From an uncultured Bacteroidota bacterium (GTDB lineage: Bacteria > Bacteroidota > Bacteroidia > Chitinophagales > Chitinophagaceae): a stretch of DNA of 64,000 bases. The position numbers and the translations under genes were made by a program. Positions 56,440 through 64,000 of this stretch are shown here, piece after piece (position 1 is the first letter of the stretch; every line of letters begins with the position of its first letter). The stretch lies in assembly GCA_903929195.1 (NCBI GenBank), contig CAIYTT010000071.1, positions 1 through 64,000 on the forward strand, read 5' to 3'. Below the pieces are notes generated by a model that did no database searches, had not been told where the DNA came from, and saw nothing but the letters and a program-made list of their open reading frames with translations.

Positions 56440-57660
56440 ATGAATGATCGTTTTGTAATTCCAGGACGTTTAAAAAATATGAGTCGTGCCTTTATTTCTA
56501 TAGGTGTGCTTACCTTGATAATGGGTATAATATTTTTTCTTACTAAAAATAATAACATTGATAAAACACGCTTTTGGGCTGTTTTATTGCAAGACAGTGT
56601 TTTCTTTACTATGATTACTGCTGTTAGTATATTTATTCAAGCAGCAGCAAATCTTGCACACGGTAGCTGGATTGTTGCTTATAGACGTGTGCCGGAAGCT
56701 ATTGGTGCTAACGTATGGGTATTTGGTACTATTGCATCAGTTATTTTATTAATTATTGTATTTGTATTTAGAGTTGGTCCTGAACATGTTAACCCTATAT
56801 ATGAGTGGGTAACACCCGGTAACGATAAAATATTAAACGGTAAATCTGCATTTTTAAATCAAGGAATGTATTTAGGTTTTACATTAGTAACCGTTGCTTT
56901 ATGGTCTTATTTTGGTCGCAAATTCCGTTCTATGTCAATAGCACAGCAATCTGCACCTAAAAATGATACTAAAATATTTTGGAAAGTGTTTAGATTAAGT
57001 GGTCTTTTCCTTTTGGTATATGCACTAACCCAAATGAGTACAGCACCATGGTTATGGATAATGAGTATCCAAGCACATTGGTATTCAACATTATTTAGCT
57101 GGTACACTTTTGCAAGTTCTTTTGTTAGTGGTATGTCTCTTATATTACTTTGGGTTGTCTATTTAAAAAATCAAGGTAATTTAGAATTAGTTACTAAAGA
57201 GCACATGCATGATTTAGGTAAATTTATGTTTGCATTTAGTATCTTTTGGACTTACTTATGGTTTTCTCAATATATGCTTATTTGGTATGCAAATATTCCC
57301 GATGAAACTGTTTATTTTAAATTACGTCAACAAGGGCCATACAGCATTATATTTTACTCTAACTTTATTATAAACTTCTTTATGCCAATTTTAATATTAA
57401 TGGCACGCCCAAGTAAAAGAAACTATTTTACAGTTACTTTTATGGCAATGATAATCATATTTGGTCATTGGTTAGATTTTTATCAAATGATTATGCCTGG
57501 TCCGTTAGGAAGTGATTGGCAAATAGGTTTTTATGAAATAGGTATCTTTATAGGCTTTGCAGGTGTATTAATTTATTGTGTATCAAAAACACTTGCTAAA
57601 ACAAATTTAATACCGGAAAATAACTTATTCCTTAAAGAAACTATGATACATATTAGTTAG
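56440..57660 (+). CDS. actF: Alternative complex III subunit ActF
   Basis: 406 aa from ATG 56440 (a TTG at 56431 would add three residues). About ten membrane helices of NrfD/ActC type, e.g. FISIGVLTLIMGIIFFL near the start, and conserved SIQAHWYSTLFSWYTFASSF. It pairs with ActC in the membrane core of ACIII. Same operon. Confidence 0.9.
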   Translation: MNDRFVIPGRLKNMSRAFISIGVLTLIMGIIFFLTKNNNIDKTRFWAVLLQDSVFFTMITAVSIFIQAAANLAHGSWIVAYRRVPEAIGANVWVFGTIASVILLIIVFVFRVGPEHVNPIYEWVTPGNDKILNGKSAFLNQGMYLGFTLVTVALWSYFGRKFRSMSIAQQSAPKNDTKIFWKVFRLSGLFLLVYALTQMSTAPWLWIMSIQAHWYSTLFSWYTFASSFVSGMSLILLWVVYLKNQGNLELVTKEHMHDLGKFMFAFSIFWTYLWFSQYMLIWYANIPDETVYFKLRQQGPYSIIFYSNFIINFFMPILILMARPSKRNYFTVTFMAMIIIFGHWLDFYQMIMPGPLGSDWQIGFYEIGIFIGFAGVLIYCVSKTLAKTNLIPENNLFLKETMIHIS

Positions 57661-57743
57661 TTTTGGTAATATTTTATAAACTTTTTTCATAACAATATTT
57701 GTATATTTTTATATATTAACAGTAAATTTTTAAGTATATAGTC

Positions 57744-58799
57744 ATGGCAGGATTTATTATTTTTTTATTAGTATTATTAGTCTTTGTTATTATTTACCAG
57801 ATTGGTAAATCAAGCGAATTAGCGTCAATAATTCGTGGCGAAGAATATGTGAAATTGAAAACAAACCGCACTATTGCATCTTTGTTTGTTGTATTTTTTA
57901 TCTTGGGTATTTATGGTATTTGGAAATGCAATGAATATTTTAAAGGTATGATGCTTCCTGTAGCTGCATGCAAAACAGGTGAGCGATATGATTCTATGTT
58001 TATGGTAACTCTTGCAGTTACAGGTGTTGTGTTTTTTGCTACACAAGCTGTTTTATTCTGGTTTGCTTTTAAATATCAATCTTCTGAAAAACGTAAATCT
58101 TCTTATTTCTTTTCACATAGTAATTCATTAGAAGTTATTTGGACTACTATTCCTGCTATTGCAATGACAATACTTGTGGCAATAGGTTTAAGAAATTGGT
58201 TTGAAGTTACAGCTCCGGCTCCGGCTAATGCAATGGTTGTTGAAATTGTTGGTAAGCAATTTAACTGGTTAGTAAGATACCCTGGTAAAGATAATGAGTT
58301 AGGTGTAAGAGATTTTAGAAAAATTAACGATGCAAATAACGTATTGGGTTTAGATTGGTCTGACCCTCATAATGCCGATGATATTATTTCTGCTACCGGT
58401 GAAATGCATTTAGTTGTAAACAGACCCGTTAAATTATTAATTGGTTCTAGAGATGTGATTCATGATGTTGGCTTACCTCATTTTAGATTGAAAATGGATG
58501 CTGTTCCGGGTATCTCCTCTACATTGTCTTTTACACCTACAATTACTACTGCTGAAATGAAAACAAAAACAGGAAATCCTGATTTTGTATATGAAATAGC
58601 TTGCGACCAATTGTGTGGAAGTGGACACTATTCAATGAGAGGTACTATTATTGTTGAAACACAAGAAGAATATGATGCTTGGATGGCAAAACAACCTACA
58701 TATTATTCTAACAATAAACCTACAGAAGTGAAGCCTGTAGCAGGTAATACTACTGAGAAAGCAGAGCCGAAAGCTACTGAAAAAGCAATGATTAACTAA
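57744..58799 (+). CDS. coxB: Cytochrome c oxidase subunit II
   Basis: 351 aa. N-terminal helix (about 2-20), further helices near 48-65 and 90-110, then a cupredoxin domain. The binuclear CuA site is CDQLCGSGHYSM (Cys, Cys, His, Met; about 289-300) with the partner His in VIHDVGLPHF. It receives electrons from ACIII or cytochrome c. A Pro/Thr/Lys-rich tail follows. Directly after actF, as in other ACIII-oxidase supercomplex operons. Confidence 0.94.
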   Translation: MAGFIIFLLVLLVFVIIYQIGKSSELASIIRGEEYVKLKTNRTIASLFVVFFILGIYGIWKCNEYFKGMMLPVAACKTGERYDSMFMVTLAVTGVVFFATQAVLFWFAFKYQSSEKRKSSYFFSHSNSLEVIWTTIPAIAMTILVAIGLRNWFEVTAPAPANAMVVEIVGKQFNWLVRYPGKDNELGVRDFRKINDANNVLGLDWSDPHNADDIISATGEMHLVVNRPVKLLIGSRDVIHDVGLPHFRLKMDAVPGISSTLSFTPTITTAEMKTKTGNPDFVYEIACDQLCGSGHYSMRGTIIVETQEEYDAWMAKQPTYYSNNKPTEVKPVAGNTTEKAEPKATEKAMIN

Positions 58800-58869
58800 T
58801 TTACTTTATAGTTTATTTATTTATAAATAAAAAATTAAAGCTACTTAAAATAGCAAAACAAGTAAGAAA

Positions 58870-60708
58870 ATGAATAACGCAGCAATTACACTTGACGGGT
58901 CTCATTTATCACATCCGGCAATTTCAAATGACCATCACGCAGAAGAACATCATGCACATGAGCATCATGAGCAACATTTTGTTTGGAAATATATCTTCAG
59001 TCAAGATCATAAAATGATTTCTAAGCAATTTATTATTACCGGTATTATCTGGGCAATAATAGGTGCTTTATTTTCTGTTTTCTTTCGTTTGCAATTAGGT
59101 TTCCCTGATACTTCTTTCCCGATTATGGAAAAAATGTTAGGTGAGTGGGCAAAAGGTGGTAAATTAACTCCTGAATTTTATTATGCACTTGTTACAATGC
59201 ATGGTACTATACTTGTATTCTTTGTACTTACTGCCGGTCTTAGTGGTACGTTTGCTAATCTTTTAATACCTCTGCAAATTGGTGCAAGAGACATGGCTTC
59301 GCCATTTATGAACATGCTTTCTTATTGGTTCTTTTTCCTTTCCAGTGTTTTTATGTTAGTTTCTCTTTTTGTAGAAACAGGTCCGGCAAGTGGTGGTTGG
59401 ACAACTTATCCGCCATTAAGTGCTTTAAAAGAAGCCTCTAAAGGAGCTGGTTTAGGTATGGATTTATGGTTGATAAGCATGGCATTATTCGTTGTTTCTT
59501 CTTTATTAGGGGGTCTTAACTACATCTCTACTGTATTAAATATGCGTACTAAGGGTATGACAATGACACGTATGCCACTTACAGTTTGGGCTTTATTGTT
59601 TACTGCTGTTTTAGGTGTATTATCTTTCCCTGTTTTATTCTCCGGTTTCGTGCTTTTAATATTTGATAGAAATTTCGGAACAAGTTTCTATTTATCGGAA
59701 ATTTTTATTGGTGGCAAAGCTTTATCTCATATTGGTGGCTCTGCTATTTTGTATCAGCACTTATTCTGGTTCTTGGGTCATCCCGAAGTTTATATTATTA
59801 TGTTACCTGGTATGGGTATGGCATCAGAGATATTATCTATTAATAGTCGCAAACCAATCTTCGGTTATTTTGCAATGATTATTTCATTAGTTGGTATTAC
59901 TTTCCTTGCCTTTGTGGTATGGGCGCATCACATGTTTGTTACCGGTATGAGTCCATTCTTAGGTTCAGTATTCGTATTACTAACACTGTGTATTGCAGTA
60001 CCATCGGCTGTAAAAGTGTTTAACTGGCTTACAACTTTATGGAGAGGTAATATACGCTATAATGTTCAAATGTGTTTTGCTATTGGGTTTGTATCTTTAT
60101 TTATCTCCGGTGGTTTAACGGGTATCTTTTTAGGTAACTCTGCTTTAGATATACACTTACATGATACTTATTTTGTAATTGCTCACTTCCACATTGTAAT
60201 GGGTGTATCGGGTATCTTTGGTATGTTTGCCGGTATTTATCATTGGTTTCCAAAAATGTTTGGTAGATTTTTAAATAGTACTTTGGGATATATACATTTC
60301 TTTGTAACAATAATTGGAGCTTATTTAATATTCTGGCCTATGCATTATGAAGGTATTGCGGGTATGCCACGTAGATATTATGATATTTCTTCTTGGCAGT
60401 CCTTTAAGCAATTTCAGCCAATAAATGGTTTTATAAGTATTGTAAGTATTATTGTATTTGCTGTTCAATTGTTGTTTGTATTTAATTTCTTCTTTAGTAT
60501 TTTCCGTGGTCGCAAAATGACAACAAAAAACCCTTGGGGAGCTACTTCATTAGAATGGACAACAGATATTCACCCAATTCATGGTAACTGGGAAGGAGAT
60601 ATTCCTGAGGTGCACCGTTGGCCGTACGATTATAAAGATGATGGTAATGGTGGTGATTTTATACCACAAACCGTTCCTTTGCGTCCGGGAGAAGAAAATC
60701 ACAAATAA
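58870..60708 (+). CDS. coxA: Cytochrome c oxidase subunit I
   Basis: 612 aa, twelve membrane helices. Haem-copper centre landmarks: TMHGTILVFF (haem ligand His), WFLGHPEVYI (CuB His and cross-linked Tyr), VWAHHMFVTG (CuB His pair) and DTYFVIAHFHIVM (haem ligands). Before the first helix is an unusual His-rich stretch (NDHHAEEHHAHEHHEQHF, about 20-37). Subunit III (coxC) does not follow. A strong terminator ends the operon here. Confidence 0.96.
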   Translation: MNNAAITLDGSHLSHPAISNDHHAEEHHAHEHHEQHFVWKYIFSQDHKMISKQFIITGIIWAIIGALFSVFFRLQLGFPDTSFPIMEKMLGEWAKGGKLTPEFYYALVTMHGTILVFFVLTAGLSGTFANLLIPLQIGARDMASPFMNMLSYWFFFLSSVFMLVSLFVETGPASGGWTTYPPLSALKEASKGAGLGMDLWLISMALFVVSSLLGGLNYISTVLNMRTKGMTMTRMPLTVWALLFTAVLGVLSFPVLFSGFVLLIFDRNFGTSFYLSEIFIGGKALSHIGGSAILYQHLFWFLGHPEVYIIMLPGMGMASEILSINSRKPIFGYFAMIISLVGITFLAFVVWAHHMFVTGMSPFLGSVFVLLTLCIAVPSAVKVFNWLTTLWRGNIRYNVQMCFAIGFVSLFISGGLTGIFLGNSALDIHLHDTYFVIAHFHIVMGVSGIFGMFAGIYHWFPKMFGRFLNSTLGYIHFFVTIIGAYLIFWPMHYEGIAGMPRRYYDISSWQSFKQFQPINGFISIVSIIVFAVQLLFVFNFFFSIFRGRKMTTKNPWGATSLEWTTDIHPIHGNWEGDIPEVHRWPYDYKDDGNGGDFIPQTVPLRPGEENHK

Positions 60709-60729
60709 TATTTTTATATAATTTCAATC

Positions 60730-60760
60730 AGCCATTTTGCTTTTGCAAAATGGCTTTTTT
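60730..60760 (+). terminator. Terminator of the act-cox operon
   Basis: An 11-bp stem (AGCCATTTTGC at 60730-60740, complement at 60745-60755) with a TTTT loop and a T6 run. Classic intrinsic terminator 21 bp after coxA. Confidence 0.9.
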
Positions 60761-60829
60761 GTTTTACTAAATTTAAGCTTATTTATAGTTAAAATAATTT
60801 AAATATTATTATTAGATAGCAGTTTTTAT

Positions 60830-60837
60830 TACTTTTG
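60830..60837 (+). promoter_or_regulatory. -7 element TACTTTTG of the histidine kinase
   Basis: Exact TAnnTTTG match ending 7 nt before the ATG, so transcription should start at or next to the start codon (leaderless mRNA). Confidence 0.5.
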
Positions 60838-60844
60838 TACAAGT

Positions 60845-62140
60845 ATGAGGAAAAATTTTCCAATTATTGTAATATTAATTACACTTTCAGTTGTAGGTAT
60901 TCTTTTTATTCAGCTATCATGGATAAATAATGCTTTAAAATTAAAGCATGAAGAATTTCAAAGAGAAGTTGCTAATGCATTAAAAGAAACAAGAGAAAAG
61001 GTACAAAGTAAATTTATATATAATACAAAACTTATTTTTTTAGATGAAGAATCTAAACAATTTCATCTAAAGAATAATTTTACTGTAGAGAGTGGTGGCT
61101 TTACCAAAGATGAAATATCTGATATTATCAGCAGGGAATTAGCTGCAAATAATATTAAGTTGCCATTTGAATTTTGCATTACTAATATATTTAAAAATAC
61201 CATTTTTCAATCTGACGGTTTTAAAGTCGGAGATGAGCAGTCTGCAAATAAAATAGAATTATCTCCTGAAGATTCTTATATGTCTCATGAAACTTTATAT
61301 TTATCCATACATGAGGATAAGAATTTGATTATTAGAGAAATGGCTTGGATGATTGCAGCATCTATTGTTTTTACTACTATTATTATTCTTGCATTTGCGC
61401 TTACAGTCAGAACTTTATTTTCACAAAAAAAGATTTCTGAAATTAAATCTGATTTTATTAATAATATGACTCACGAGTTGAAAACGCCTTTGGCTACTAT
61501 TTCTCTTGCTATTGATGCACTTACAAATGAAAAAGTGATACATGACCCATTAAAAATTAAGTATTACAGTTCTATGATTAAGGAAGAGAACAAAAGAATG
61601 AATCAACAGGTGGAAAAGATTTTACAAGCTGCAAGATTAGAGAAAGAGGAAATTAAACTAAATATTCAGCAATTAAACGTACACACAATTATAAATAAAG
61701 TATCAGATAATTTGTCTCTACAAATTAAGGATAGAATGGGAACATTAATCTTAAATTTAAATGCCACAAATCCTATTTTATTTGCCGATGAAGTTCATTT
61801 TTCTAATATCATTTTTAATTTATTAGACAATGCAATTAAATACTCTGATAAAACCCCATTAATTGAAGTGGAGACTACTTCATTAAATAATAGTACTTTA
61901 TCTATAAAAATTAAAGATAATGGTATTGGAATGGATAAAGAAACGCAGTCGCAAATATTTGAAAAATTTTATAGAGCACATACCGGTGATATACATAACG
62001 TAAAAGGTTTTGGATTAGGTTTGAGCTATGTAAAAGCTATTATTGAAGCCCATGAGGGCAAAATAAAGGTTGATAGTATTCTTGGCAAGGGTAGCACATT
62101 TACCATTTTATTTCCAACAGATTTAAAGCCAACTAATTAA
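60845..62140 (+). CDS. Sensor histidine kinase
   Basis: 431 aa. Two membrane helices (about 7-25 and 172-196) flank a periplasmic sensor of about 145 residues with no recognised fold. The kinase core follows: H-box MTHELKTPLATIS (His near residue 211), N-box NIIFNLLDNAIKYS, G1 IKDNGIGMD and G2 GFGLGLSYVKAI. No HAMP domain is visible. No response regulator adjoins it in the window. The signal sensed is unknown. Confidence 0.93.
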   Translation: MRKNFPIIVILITLSVVGILFIQLSWINNALKLKHEEFQREVANALKETREKVQSKFIYNTKLIFLDEESKQFHLKNNFTVESGGFTKDEISDIISRELAANNIKLPFEFCITNIFKNTIFQSDGFKVGDEQSANKIELSPEDSYMSHETLYLSIHEDKNLIIREMAWMIAASIVFTTIIILAFALTVRTLFSQKKISEIKSDFINNMTHELKTPLATISLAIDALTNEKVIHDPLKIKYYSSMIKEENKRMNQQVEKILQAARLEKEEIKLNIQQLNVHTIINKVSDNLSLQIKDRMGTLILNLNATNPILFADEVHFSNIIFNLLDNAIKYSDKTPLIEVETTSLNNSTLSIKIKDNGIGMDKETQSQIFEKFYRAHTGDIHNVKGFGLGLSYVKAIIEAHEGKIKVDSILGKGSTFTILFPTDLKPTN

Positions 62141-62176
62141 ATAAAATAATTTTCCTCTTTTTTATTTGCATATTAT

Positions 62177-62192
62177 ACACATATATATGTGT
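62177..62192. repeat. 16-bp palindrome
   Basis: ACACATATATATGTGT is a perfect palindrome between the kinase and the xanthine-dehydrogenase-like gene. It could be a regulator-binding site for the downstream gene; no T-run follows. Confidence 0.4.
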
Positions 62193-62300
62193 GATTATCA
62201 TTTATATGTATTGATAATGACTCCTATCATAGTTGTTTGTGATTTCTATCATTCAAAAGATAGATTAATCTTCTTTTCTTGCACTATATTTTTTGTGCTT

Positions 62301-64000
62301 ATGAAGCAAGCTACTTTTTATGTAAATGGAAAAAAACACAGCATTATGGTTGGTAACCATGAAATGCTGTCTGATGTTATTAGAAATAAAATCGGTCTCA
62401 CCGGTACAAAAGAAGGTTGCTCGCAAGGAAGTTGTGGTGCCTGTACTGTTTTTGTTAATAATGAAGCAGTTTTAAGTTGTATTACCCCTGCACTTAGATA
62501 CGATGGAGCTACTATTACAACTATTGAAGGCATAGCTAATGCAGAAGGATTACATAGGCTGCAAGAAAAATTTGTAGAAAAAGGTGCTATCCAATGTGGA
62601 TTCTGCACGCCGGGAATGTTAATGACTGCTCTTGATTTTTTGAATCATAATCCGAACCCTACAATTGATGAAATTAAAATGGCTCTGTCGGGTAATTTGT
62701 GCAGATGTACCGGATATAAAAAAATAATAGAAGCAGTTGCTGAATACGTAAAAGAAAAACAATTTAATAGTTACGGAATTCCTGCTACAATCATACAGTT
62801 GCACGAAGTAAAGCAGCGAAGTGTAGGTATAGGAAGACCTTATATTGAGGCTACTAAAAAAGCTCAAGGTCTTGCTGATTATGCCGATGATTATCAAATT
62901 AAAGATGCCCTGCATGTTAAATTTTTAAGAAGCATTTATCCTCATGCTAAAATTGATAAGATAGAAACGGAAGATGCTTTAGGTTTATTTGGTGTAAGGT
63001 ATATAGCAACCGGTAGCGAAATACCTGTAACATTTGGCGTGTTACCTATCTCGCAAGATGAAACCGCAATGGCAATTGATAAAACCAGATATATTGGTGA
63101 AATAGTGGCCGCTGTTGCTGCTGATACTGAAGAAATTGCAGAGGAAGCTTGTAAACTTATTAAAGTTAAATATTCGCGCATAAAAGAATATCTAACTATT
63201 GATGATTCCATAAATGATATTGGGGCAAATGAAAAAATTCATGAATATGGAAAATTTAATAATAATATACATAAAAAAGCAGAGTTACGTTTTGGGAATC
63301 AAGATGAAGGGCTAAAAGAAGCAGAAGTTGTAAGTAAGATGTCTTTTGGTTTTGAGGGAATCAATCACGGTTTTACAGAGCCACATGCTGCTACTGCTTT
63401 TTGGGATGAGAACGGTTTAACTATTATTACTGCTACACAAGTTACCCATTATTTGCAGCGGGCATTGGCAAAAACAATGCAAGTGCCTTTAAGTAGAGTT
63501 AGAGTTATTAAGCCTTATGTTGGTGGCGGTTTCGGTGGTAAAGGCGACCCATTTCCGCATGAAATTATTATTGCACATATAGCAAGAAAAGTTCGTAAAC
63601 CGGTAAGGGTATGCTTAACCAGAGAAGAAGTATTTATTACAAATCATGGCAGGCATCCATCAAGAATGACCATTAGTTTAGGTGCTGATAAAAAGGGATT
63701 TTTAAAAGTGTTAGATGCAGATATTGCTATTGATGGTGGTGCTTATGGTAGCTTTGGTGTAGTTACATCCTATTATAACGGTGTGCTATTACAGGCACCC
63801 TATAAATTAGATAATTTCGGATTTAAAACAATAAGAGTTTATACTAATAAGCCGCAATGTGGTGCTATGAGAGGGCATGGTGCTGTAAATTCTAGATTTG
63901 CCGTTGAGTCTTTAATTGATGATATAGCTGCAAAAATAAATATGGACCCTATAGAATTAAGAATGAAGAACTTTCTAGATTCTAATACTTTAACTGTAGG
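62301..64000 (+). CDS. Xanthine dehydrogenase/aldehyde oxidase-family enzyme, 5' part (runs off window)
   Basis: An open frame from ATG 62301 to the window end (566 codons, no stop). Residues 1 to about 155 form the two [2Fe-2S] domains: CSQGSCGACTVF (about 35-46), then QCGFCTPGM and NLCRCTGY (about 99-140). A linker leads into the molybdopterin-binding subunit (RPYIEATKKAQGLADYADD; PYVGGGFGGKGDPF; GAMRGHG). The iron-sulfur and molybdenum parts are fused without a FAD domain between them. It would hydroxylate a purine, aldehyde or aromatic substrate; which one cannot be told. Confidence 0.92.
   Translation, partial: MKQATFYVNGKKHSIMVGNHEMLSDVIRNKIGLTGTKEGCSQGSCGACTVFVNNEAVLSCITPALRYDGATITTIEGIANAEGLHRLQEKFVEKGAIQCGFCTPGMLMTALDFLNHNPNPTIDEIKMALSGNLCRCTGYKKIIEAVAEYVKEKQFNSYGIPATIIQLHEVKQRSVGIGRPYIEATKKAQGLADYADDYQIKDALHVKFLRSIYPHAKIDKIETEDALGLFGVRYIATGSEIPVTFGVLPISQDETAMAIDKTRYIGEIVAAVAADTEEIAEEACKLIKVKYSRIKEYLTIDDSINDIGANEKIHEYGKFNNNIHKKAELRFGNQDEGLKEAEVVSKMSFGFEGINHGFTEPHAATAFWDENGLTIITATQVTHYLQRALAKTMQVPLSRVRVIKPYVGGGFGGKGDPFPHEIIIAHIARKVRKPVRVCLTREEVFITNHGRHPSRMTISLGADKKGFLKVLDADIAIDGGAYGSFGVVTSYYNGVLLQAPYKLDNFGFKTIRVYTNKPQCGAMRGHGAVNSRFAVESLIDDIAAKINMDPIELRMKNFLDSNTLTV

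Overview
The window comes from an AT-rich member of the Bacteroidota, probably of the Chitinophagales type. This is inferred from promoters of the TAnnTTTG type, a complete alternative complex III (act) operon followed by cytochrome c oxidase genes, a bacilliredoxin-like YtxJ gene, a DUF5686/CarboxypepD_reg outer-membrane protein and a DUF2400 gene. No rRNA, tRNA or CRISPR array was seen.

Layout. Positions 1 to about 37.9 kb form a dense accessory (defence) island. It opens with a truncated serine recombinase, a small partner gene and a scar of decayed coding fragments (0.1-2.5 kb). Then come: an alpha/beta hydrolase - SNF2 helicase - Hsp70-like ATPase operon (2.5-8.8 kb); a coiled-coil protein and a GIY-YIG nuclease (8.9-10.2 kb); one long co-directional cluster (10.4-23.9 kb) in which a type I restriction-modification system (half HsdS, HsdM, HsdS, HsdR, YgjP-like metallopeptidase, Schlafen-type ATPase) is interleaved with CBASS genes (two CD-NTases, an E2-like protein, a patatin phospholipase and a two-TM GGDEF protein); a divergent AAA ATPase next to an operon encoding a glycosyltransferase/radical-SAM fusion, a nucleotidyltransferase/tyrosine-phosphatase fusion and a WG-repeat protein (24.0-29.9 kb); a Gabija-like OLD/UvrD pair (31.2-35.0 kb); an ApeA-like HEPN protein (35.1-36.5 kb); and an MNT/HEPN pair (36.9-37.6 kb). 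Both the OLD gene and the ApeA gene are broken by single-base frameshifts. Three imperfect copies of a roughly 86-bp sequence, all in one orientation, border the last three modules.

From 37.9 kb to the end the genes look like normal chromosome: small secreted proteins, a lipoprotein, DUF2400, two outer-membrane proteins, typA, ytxJ, fabD, then the respiratory operon actABCDEF-coxBA (48.4-60.7 kb). This operon oxidises menaquinol and passes electrons via haem c to the terminal oxidase. An orphan sensor histidine kinase and the start of a xanthine-dehydrogenase-like gene that runs off the window follow.

The best candidates for undescribed biology are the hydrolase/SNF2/Hsp70 operon, the GT4-radical-SAM / NTase-phosphatase / WG operon with its AAA neighbour, and the CD-NTase plus two-TM GGDEF pair inside the mixed restriction/CBASS operon. 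Function calls rest on motif reading only; no database search was possible.
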